Assembly (NCBI GenBank): GCA_037833965.1
Contig: AP031354.1
Span: 18,516,001 to 18,580,000, forward strand
DNA: 64,000 nucleotides
Source: Marchantia polymorpha subsp. ruderalis
Taxonomy: Eukaryota; Streptophyta; Marchantiopsida; Marchantiales; Marchantiaceae
Direction: 5' to 3'
In this document: piece after piece, positions 56,337 to 64,000 of the stretch
How the letters are laid out: each line of letters begins with the position of its first letter
How positions within the stretch are numbered: position 1 is the first letter of the stretch
Program-made: the position numbers and the translations under genes
Notes under the pieces: generated by a model
What the model was told of the DNA's origin: nothing
The model's database searches: none
What the model saw: only the letters and a program-made list of their open reading frames with translations

Positions 56337-57750
56337 GGAGCCGGCGGAAGATCCGCCTTCGGGTCAAGGGCCTTCGGGACCAGACCCTCCGGCGTACAAC
56401 GCGCCGCGATTTGCGCCTTCGGCGCTAGGTTCTTCGGGTCAGCGAGTTTTGAGCAAGGAGCGTGCGGAGACCGCACCTTCGGCGGGTAACCCGCCGGCAG
56501 ATGCGCCTTCAGCGGTAGGGCCTTCGGGGCCAGGTACATCGGGTGAGCGGCCTTCGGCTCTATCGCCTTCGGCGATAGACGCCTTTGGCGCTGCGCCTGC
56601 GGCGGACAAGGCGCCGGTAATTGCGGCTACGCACAAGCCAGACGCAGCTCTCGCGTAGGACCGATCGAGGGAGCAGGACCTAACGGAGGAGCGGATTGTC
56701 TGTCCGCAGGACGAAATTCGGGTGCGCGATGCGCAATTACACCCCGCGCAGACACATTCCGCTCGATCGCCTTCGGCGGCGGACGTCGGCGGCGAAGAGG
56801 ACACAGTCGACCCACGACAGGCGGATGATGGGGATGTAGCACGGCCACATTCACCCACCGCCTTGGACATTTTAGCGGGGAGCAGCGAAACTGCAGGAGT
56901 GCCTTCGGCGGCAGCACCCGTAGACAACTCGCAGCCCCACTCGGGTCAGTCGCCAACGCAATCAATGGCGACCGAAATCCTTCCCTCGGATGATGACGAA
57001 GGAGGCTCCACAGAAGCAATGTCGGGATCGGGAGATACCGAGGAGGAGGAGGAGATTGTTGGAGCGCCGGCGGCGGCGCTCTCTTAGCAGGTAATACCTC
57101 TACTGGTAAATTTGGATCGCAATTTGATAAATACGCCGATCCACTCCAGCCGGGCTCCTACATCGAGTTAGTGCGCAGGCGGACTCGCACTAAAGTCCAC
57201 ACCAGCAAGCTACTAGCTAGGGTGGACCGGGAGCTGAAGGATTTACGGGAGAAACATGAATGCTTGTGGGGACAGTATAATCTCGTGCGGAAGACACACA
57301 CCCACTACGACACATTGAAGAAGGCGAGACTGGAAGAGCTCACCAAGGATGTGATGAAGACCACGGAGGAACTGATTTCTGAGAAAACTCAGAATCAGAT
57401 TCTGTCAAAGGAGCTCGTGCGACAGACGCGGTTGTTGGCGGAGTGTCAGCTCGCACGACAGGCGGATGAGGATTTGATCCGCAGGCTGCAGTCGGAGTGC
57501 GTGGAATTGAGAGCTCAGCGTGCGGAGGCCGAATCGCAGTTGGTAGTAATTGAAGATGATCGCAGGCGAGAGGCAGATCGCACGAAGGAGGAGATGGCGA
57601 GGAGAGTCGCCCACTGTCTCAAGGGCTACGCCCAGCTGGGAAGTGGCGGCGCAGGAGAAACTCACACTGCGTGAGTTGGAGCTTCGTGCAGCCGGGTTGT
57701 TGTCAGGGGACAGTAGGAGTCGGCGGAAAGTGGCGAAGAAGTTAGACTCT
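56337..57750 (+). repeat. Split LTR, segment 3 of 4
   Basis: Continuation of the older LTR after the GGGAA copy; it carries the low-complexity and coiled-coil parts of the LTR gene. It is cut at 57750 (GTTAGACTCT) by the antisense solo LTR. Confidence 0.87.
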
Positions 57751-58724
57751 TGTAATAACCCACTAAAGGCTAAAACTGCAATATAGTGGTAGAAAGGTCG
57801 AACCCACAGGGACAGAGGAACACACGGGGTACAAAGTGTCACGTTTAACAGACTATTGAGGAGTTTGAATTCTCAGGCGACTGTCACTCCTAGAAATACT
57901 GCAAGTGTCCACTCGGAGCGCACTCGGAGATCGCACAGTGCAGCGTAACACACACACACACACACACACACACCTGAAACTACAGAAACACAACCCAGAG
58001 ATCCGTTAGGACCTCTACTCAAGATTTCAGGGGAAAAGTCTCTCGCGAGTGCACTCAGCGAAGCTGCGGGTAGTGACTCCCAACTCCGGCTTTTACAACC
58101 CTTCCACTAGTTGTCTGCTAGCGTAGGGAACCCGGTTTGGACTTCCTACTTCGGATCGAAGTCACTCATATGCGGTGAACAACACTCTCAACTCACAAAA
58201 CGCGCAGAGAACACAGGTCCACACAGAAGGACTCACTAAGAAACATTCCAGTAACACACCACAACAGTCTATTGAAGAGTTTGAATTCTTAGACACTTGT
58301 CATTCCCAGAAATACTACAAGGGTTACCTTGAAGGCACCTGCTGCAACGTAACCTGAATTTACAACCAAGGCTTACACGAAGTAGCAAAACTTCACTTTG
58401 GCATTCAGGGGAAAAATCCCGAAGGAGTACAATCAGAAACAAACACTCGAAGGTGTAGGGGCGAAACTATTCAAGTATCTAACCAGTCACTGGCTCTGAG
58501 CATCGGCAGTCACCCGCAGGTGCAGATCCAAACTACTCAAGTCTCTAACCAATGTACTAGCTCTGACCATTCGGCCGAAGGCCTTCAGCTACAAAATGCG
58601 GAACGCCAAGTGGTAGCGCCTCTTGCGTGGTGACAGAACTAAGGACACAAACAAGCAGAGAAAATGAGTTCCTGATCTGCACTTCCGAAATTGGGAAAGA
58701 ACCCAAGGCAAAACGCCTTGAACT

Positions 58725-58732
58725 ATTTTATA
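58725..58732 (-). promoter_or_regulatory. TATA box of the antisense solo LTR
   Basis: TATAAAAT on the - strand at the family position, just after the stop of the LTR gene at 58769. Confidence 0.5.
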
Positions 58733-58768
58733 CCTCCTAAATCCTAACTAGCACTACACTGCACTACA

Positions 58769-61624
58769 CTACACGCCGGCACGGAACCACGCTACACTAC
58801 ACTCCGCGGAACCTGTGCTACGTCTCCTGCGCGACGGACTGCCGCGCACTAACTCCCTACCCTGCCAGTCTTCCGCTCGACTGCGCAGTCCTAACCGCTG
58901 CAACGCCGCGGACACCTCCACCTCGAGGGTAGACATGGTATCCCGCGCCTTCGACAAAAATGTGTCTAGCTTCTTTGCCACCTTCCGCCGACTCCTGCTG
59001 TCGCCTGCCAACAACCCTGCTGCGCGAAGTTCAAACTCACGCAGTGTGAGTTTCTCTTGCGCCGCCACTTCCCAGTGGGCGTAGCCCTTGAGACAGTGGG
59101 CGACACGCCTCGCCATCTCCTCCTTCGTGCGATCTACCTCTCGCCTGCGATCCTCTTCAATTACCACTAACTGCGATTCGGCCTCCGCACGCTGCGCTCT
59201 CAATTCACCACACTCTGACTGTAGCCTGCGGATTAAATCCTCATCCGCCTTCCATGCGAGCTGACACTCTGCCAACAAACGCGTCTATCGCACGAGCTCC
59301 TCTGACAGAATCTGATTCTGAGTTTTCTCACACATCAAATCCGTCGTGGTCTTCACCACATCTCTGGTGAGCTCTTCCAATCTCTCCTTCCTCATCCTGT
59401 CGAGGGCGTGCGATTTCCTCTCAAGGTTGTACTGCCCCCATAAACAGGCATGCCTCTCCCTCAATTCCTTCAACTCCTGGTCCACCCTAGCTAGTAGCTT
59501 GCTAGTGTGGACTTTAGTGCGAGTCCGCCTGCGCACTAATTCGATGTAAGATCCCGGCTGGAGTGGATCGGCGTATTTATCGAATTTGCGATCCAAGTAC
59601 TTCAGCAACGGTATCACCTGCTTAGAGAGCGCCGCCGCCGGCGCTCCAACAATTTCCTCCTCCTCCTCCTCGGTATCCCCGGCTCCCGACATTGCTTCGG
59701 TGGAGCCTCCGTCGTCATCATCCGAATTGAGGATTTCAGTCGCCATTGATTGCGTCGGCGACTGACCCGAGTGGGGCTGCACGTCGTCGACGTGTGCTGC
59801 CTGCGAAGGCACCGCTGTAGCCTCGCTGCTCTTCGCCAAAATGTCCAAGGCGGTGGATGAATGTGGCCGTGCTACATCCCCGTCGCCCGCTTGTCTGTCT
59901 TCTCCCGTATCCTCTCTGCCGCCGACGTCCGCCGCCGAAGGCGATCGAGCGGAGGGTGTCTGCGCGGGGTTTGATTGCGCATCGCGCACCGAAATTTTGT
60001 CCCGCGAACAGTCAATCCGCTCCTCCGTCAAGTCCTGCTCCCTCGATCGGTCGTGCGCGAGGGCTGCGCCTGGCCTGTGCGCAGGCGCAAATGCCGGCGC
60101 CTTGTCCGCCGCAGGCGCAGCGCCGAAGGCGTCTATCGCCAAAGGCGACATAGCCGGGGGCCGCTCGCCCGCTGTTCCTTGGCCCGTAGGCCCTACCGCC
60201 GAAGGCGCATCTACCGGCGGATTACCCGCCGAAGGTGCGGCCTCCGCACGCTCCCTGCTCGCATCTCGTCGGCCCAAAGGCCCTGGCGCCGAAGGCGCAA
60301 ATCGCGGCGCGTTGTGCGCCGGAGGGTCTGGCCCCGAAGGCCTGTGTCCCGTAGGCGGATCTTCCGCCGGCTCCTTCCCCTTCCTACGTTGGAACGGGGG
60401 TGAATCCTACCTGTGCGCAGGCGGCATGTGTTGAGGCGACCTGTGCACAGGCGAACGCCTGTGCATAGGCGGACTGCTTCTTCCCACGCGTAGGCGTAGG
60501 TCCACGTCCGCTTGTGGTCGTCGTTTCGTCGAGGCTCGCTTGTGCGCAGGCGGAACACCTGTCCGCAATGCACGTGGTAACTCCGGAGGCCCTTGGCCCG
60601 TAGGCGGCCTCCCGTCCGTCGAGGGTGCAGCGTGGTCCGTTGCTCCTGCAAACGTCCGCGCTCCCTCGTTCTTCTCTGGCGACGCACTTCCTTTCTCCGT
60701 GGCAATCTTCGCCGTGTCCGCGCTACTGGCTGGTAACACCAGCCTGCGCGCCTTCTGCTTCGGCCGGGTGTACGATTCGTACAACGGCCGCGGTCGAATC
60801 GGAACAGTGGGTTCTTGATGCTGCTCCTCTTCGGCCTCCTCTCTCCATCGCCGCTTCCGCGGCACTCTTGCTGCAGGAGTATTTCTCCCTTCGTCCCTCC
60901 GCCTTGACGGAGTAGAAGTCGGCGACTCCTCTGCATCAGTGTCGACCTCGTTCTCCCGCACATACCTCTCGGGATGGTCGACGGACAACGGCGGAAAACG
61001 AGCAAGCTCTGCCGCGGTCAAACAATTTCGCTGTCTATAAAAATTGATGAGGAAAGGATAGAGATGATTTAGAGTTCCCCCCTTCTCCTCAAAAGCGTGC
61101 TGTCGCATCACTCTGTGCAGGATGCTCGCCCAGTGAATTGGAGCTCCCTCGATGATGCACTCCACAAAAGAGACCTGCCACAATGTGATGTAGCAGGCGC
61201 GGTGTGGCTGCAGTAATTGCAGCAGCGCCGTAGCCACAGTTCGGCGGAATCGATCCTTGTAATCGCGGGTCTTGTACCCATTCTTGGTAGACTTCTCCCG
61301 CTTGAACAGCTCCACAAATTGCGCCTTGTCCTGCTTGGACACCTTGACGCTCTCACTATCAAAGAGGAGGTGCCCTGGGATGCCGGCACATCTCCCCAAT
61401 GCCTGCGCCCAATCTTGGACCGTCCATCGATCGACATGCGGCCGCAATCCGCGCGTAGGTGGTCCCTGTGGCTCTAGCCACTCGCGCACCATATCCACAC
61501 AGATGTAGTTCCATCCCCATAGCAAGAAATCGAGCTTTCTTGCTATCAGGCGCTCCTCGAAAGCGCGCAGCCCGTTCTGTGGTAGTCGGAGCGGCAGCAT
61601 CCGCAATCGGCCCAGTCTCGTCAT
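58769..61624 (-). pseudogene. LTR-encoded coiled-coil protein gene with two TAG stops
   Basis: 952 codons in one phase from the conserved ATG at 61622-61624 (MTRLGRL) to the stop at 58769. It is interrupted only by TAG at 60407-60409 and TAG at 59285-59287; sister copies have CAG at both places, so each is one C-to-T change. Domain order is complete: LLWGWN domain, PRKRRW, RPKQKARRLVLP, palindrome-encoded PVHRRSPVHRSP-type repeats, PTALDILA, Glu-rich run, YLDRK, coiled coil, RRRRSTGSAECS. It is the best preserved old copy. Confidence 0.88.
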
Positions 61625-62899
61625 TGCGTTCTTGGAGTTCGCCAGCTCGCTAATTCTCCTTCTGCTCCTCTCGTGCTCCTTGCTTCCTCGGCAAACTCTA
61701 ATCTCCCTCAATTCCAAATCACGCGCACTCACTTCTCCCTCAATCACCAAGAAATCCTCTGCGCGGCGATGTCGAGAATGCTTAGCAGCTAGCAAATGGA
61801 CGCGCGCAGCTCGCACTAGAGAATGGAATCGCGAATTCAAGAAAAGACGCTCTCCGTCTCCCGGTCGAAGGTCATGGTTGGCTCTTGCTTGTGAAGGACG
61901 ACTCAATTGATGGCCGCGCCGGCTCTACGCTAAAACGGTCTCCGCTCTCACGCGCGGCTTCACGCTCCGCCGATGCCGATTTAACTCTCACGCTCGAATT
62001 GGCGAATTTGAACTCCGCGAGCGTACTACGCCGCGTACATGGGTGCGCAGCGCCGAAGGCGGATTTTCCGCCTTGCGCAGTACACTCGTTCGTACCGCTC
62101 CTCAGCCAATCCTCCTCTGCCTCGGCGCTTGTCCGCACGTCGGACAAAAGTTCAACTCCCGCCTGTGCGCAGGCGGACTCCTCGGCGGATTCTCCGCCGG
62201 CGCGGAACTTCACCCGCCTGTGCACAGGCGCTCGCCTGCGCGTAGGCAAAGTCCGTCCGCGGCGTTGCGCTGGCGCAGAAGGCACCGTACAATTTCTACC
62301 TCCGAAGGCGCATTTCTAGGGCCGAAGGTGGATTTTCCGCCGACGCCGAAGCGCCTGTGCACAGGCGCACGCCTGTGCGTAGGCGAACTTTGCGCTTACA
62401 TCAAAACCCTATTTCGCCTGTGCGCAAGCGAACTTCCTTCGTCCACGCATAGGACAAAACTTCTTCGCCTGTGCATAGGCGAAAAGCTGAGTATCTTACA
62501 ACCTTCATAACTCCCGGAGTCCTCATCCGTTATTGGCGTTCTTGGGCTCGTTGGAATCAGCGCGTCGAGCTCTTTCCAACGAGACCCTAACTAAGTCAAG
62601 GCGCTTGAGGGTTGACCTAAATATGAAGGATTTCCCTACCGCCGCGGACGCAACGCCGAAGGCGGGTTTTGCGCCTTGCGCCGTAGGGATCATACCTTCA
62701 GAGCTCGCAGGGAGGGTGGTGCCCTTCCTTGACACTGCACCCAACTCCTAGATTCTACGAGGTCCCTCGAGAATCTCTGCGATCTTCCGAATCACTCTGT
62801 TTTGATGCACCGAAGGCTATTTACATTGATGCCGTGGTACAGTTTTCCAAAAATGTTTTAATTTCCTCAAAATTACCAAAAGTGGGGTACCACAACTCT

Positions 62900-63906
62900 T
62901 TTCTGTCAAAGGCGCAGGATACAATGTCCACCCTCGAGGCGGAGGTGTCGGCGGCGTTGCAGCGTTTGGGACTGCGCAGTCGAACGGATGACTGGCAGGG
63001 TAGGGAGTTAGTGCGCGGCAGTCCGTCGCGCAGGAGGCGAAGCACAGGTTCTGCAGAGTGTAGTGTAACGTGGTTCCGTGCTGGCGTGTAGCGTAGTGCA
63101 GTGTAGTGTTAGTTAGGACTTAGACTAAGAGTTAAGACTACTTAGTTAGTTGCCGATGCTTAGAGCCAGTGACTAGTTAGATACTTGAATAGTTTCGCCC
63201 CTACACCTTCGAGTGATTGTTCCTGATTGTACTCCTTCGGGATTTTTCCCCTGAATGCCAAAGTGAAGTTTTGCTACTTCGTGTAAGCCTTGGTTGTAAA
63301 TTCAGGTTACGCTGCAGCAGGTGCCTTTGGGGTAACCCCTGTAGTATTTCTGGGAATGACAAGTGCCTAAGAATTCAAACTCTTCAATAGACTGTTATGG
63401 TGTGTTACTGGAATGTTTCTCAGTGAGTCCTTCAGTGCGGACCTGTGTTCTCTGCGCGTTTTGTGAGTTGAGAGTGTTGTTCACCGCGTATGAGTGACTT
63501 CAATCCAAAGTAGGCAGTCCAAACCGGGTTTCCTACGCTAGCAGCAAGCTAGTGGAAGCGTTGTAAAAGCCGGCGTTGGAAGTCACTACCCGCAGCTTGG
63601 CTGAGTGTACTCTTGAGAGACTTCCCCCCTGAAATCTTGAGTAGAGGTCCTAACGGATCTCTGGGTTGTGTTTCTGTAGTTTCAGGTGTGTGTGTGTGTG
63701 TGTGTGTGTTACGCTGCACTGTGCGACCTCCGAGTGCGCTCCGAGTGGACACTTGCAGTATTTCTGGGAGTGACAGTCGCCTGAGAATTCAAACTCCTCA
63801 ATAGTCTGTTAAACGTGACACTTTGTACCCTATGTGTTCCTCTGTCCCTGTGGGTTCGACCTTTCTACCACTATATTGCAGTTTTAGCTTTTAGTGGGTT
63901 ATTACA
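62900..63906 (+). repeat. Split LTR, segment 4 of 4, with a deleted core promoter
   Basis: The end of the LTR gene, then R-U5 to the terminus GGGTTATTACA. Near 63120-63150, roughly 220 bp that carry the TATA box and hairpin in other LTRs are replaced by about 30 bp of TTAGACTAAGAG-like filler. The GT microsatellite is at about 63688-63710. Confidence 0.88.
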
Positions 63907-63928
63907 TAAGAAGCCGACAACTTCTTTT

Positions 63929-63946
63929 TGGCGCCGTTGCCGGGGA
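63929..63946 (+). promoter_or_regulatory. Primer-binding site, tRNA-Asp type
   Basis: TGGCGCCGTTGCCGGGGA matches all 18 bases of the complement of the tRNA-Asp(GUC) 3' end as I know it. It lies 22 bases after the LTR end, the same spacing as in the complete element. It shows that the split LTR acts as a 5' LTR to sequence on the right. Confidence 0.88.
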
Positions 63947-63990
63947 CAGTTGCGTCAACACCGGGGTTTACGAGCAGCCATGCTCGGTGA

Positions 63991-64000
63991 ATGTCGACGG
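63991..64000 (+). CDS. gag-pro: Start of gag, cut by the window edge
   Basis: ATGTCGACG encodes Met-Ser-Thr, the same first residues as the intact Gag, at about the same distance after the primer-binding site. Only three codons are visible, so its integrity is unknown. Confidence 0.7.

Larger units (their letters stand above)
57751..62894 (-). mobile_element. Solo giant LTR (5.1 kb), antisense, nested
   Basis: Ends TGTAATAACCC (57751) and GGTACCACA (62894), flanked by the 5-bp duplication ACTCT (57746-57750 and 62895-62899), no internal region. It carries a nearly complete LTR gene and a U3 very rich in CGCCTGTGCACAGGCG-type palindromes (about 60405-60480 and 62160-62480). A CA microsatellite lies at about 57950-57973. 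Closest to the LTR at 1-5254. Confidence 0.93.
51929..63091 (+). pseudogene. LTR-encoded gene split by two nested LTRs
   Basis: Pieces: 51929-53100, 56337-57750 and 62900-63091. The ATG at 51929 (MSKLNRL) is the conserved start and LLWGWN is present. Damage beyond the insertions: TGA at 52421 for the Trp of the IHW block, TAG at 57085 just before the YLDRK region, one base lost near 57120 and one gained near 57634 (GCCCAGCTGGG for GCCCACTGGG). The last piece encodes the end of the coiled-coil region and the RRRRSTGSAEC tail, to TAG at 63089. Joined by homology only; no product is possible. Confidence 0.85.

Noticed and set aside
60400..60500. CRISPR-like look of repeated palindromes with short spacers
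   Set aside because: Repeat spacing is irregular, spacers are not of constant length, there are no cas genes, and the setting is a plant retrotransposon.
63929..63946. Part of a tRNA gene
   Set aside because: Only the 18-base complement of a tRNA 3' end is present, at the fixed distance from an LTR; it is a primer-binding site.

Overview
This window looks like a land-plant nuclear genome, most likely a bryophyte such as a liverwort; that lineage call is inference from the style of the F-box genes and the retroelements. About one quarter is AT-rich host DNA carrying a small F-box gene cluster (about 5.3-22.6 kb, plus 27.5-28.6 kb). The rest is one family of Ty3/gypsy-type LTR retrotransposon, inserted repeatedly and partly into itself. 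There are no rRNA genes, no CRISPR arrays and no bacterial-style operons.

Host part: three F-box genes on the + strand (6210-7436, 9806-11152, 15471-16664) and a headless fourth copy (12640-13647) form a tandem array in which upstream and downstream flanks were duplicated with the genes. A weak candidate for a small three-exon gene lies on the - strand at 19476-19924.

Retrotransposon part: a complete, apparently very young element lies on the - strand at 35686-51220. It has two LTRs of 4868 bp, TG...CA ends, a 5-bp target-site duplication (AAGAG), a primer-binding site matching the 3' end of tRNA-Asp, a polypurine tract, a Gag-protease frame (43432-46269) and a reverse transcriptase-RNase H-integrase frame (40591-43431). 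The two frames share one reading phase and are separated by a single UAG in a TMV-type leaky context (UAG CAA CUA). The unusual part is the LTR itself: each one carries an intact 851-codon gene in its U3 part, upstream of the TATA box. The element therefore carries two identical copies of a gene outside its gag-pol region. The protein has an N-terminal conserved domain with an LLWGWN motif, a low-complexity middle, and a C-terminal coiled coil; I do not recognise a named family.

Older copies: an LTR at 1-5254 (left end outside), a solo LTR at 22615-27507 (TSD ATGCT), an LTR at 28573-33419 joined by a foldback-type deletion to an integrase remnant and a second LTR. That second LTR starts at 34913 and ends at 63906. 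It is cut three times by family members: the complete element (35686-51220), an ORF-less solo LTR (53101-56331, TSD GGGAA) and an antisense solo LTR (57751-62894, TSD ACTCT). It is followed by a primer-binding site and the first bases of another gag, so the original locus had an LTR-internal-LTR-internal layout. The LTR gene is recognisable in seven LTR copies. It is intact only in the young element; in the others it is broken by stops (many explained by C-to-T or G-to-A changes), frameshifts or insertions.

A further feature is a proliferation of short GC-rich palindromes (CGCCTTCGGCG, CGCCTGTGCACAGGCG and relatives) through the LTRs, including inside the coding sequence of the LTR gene.
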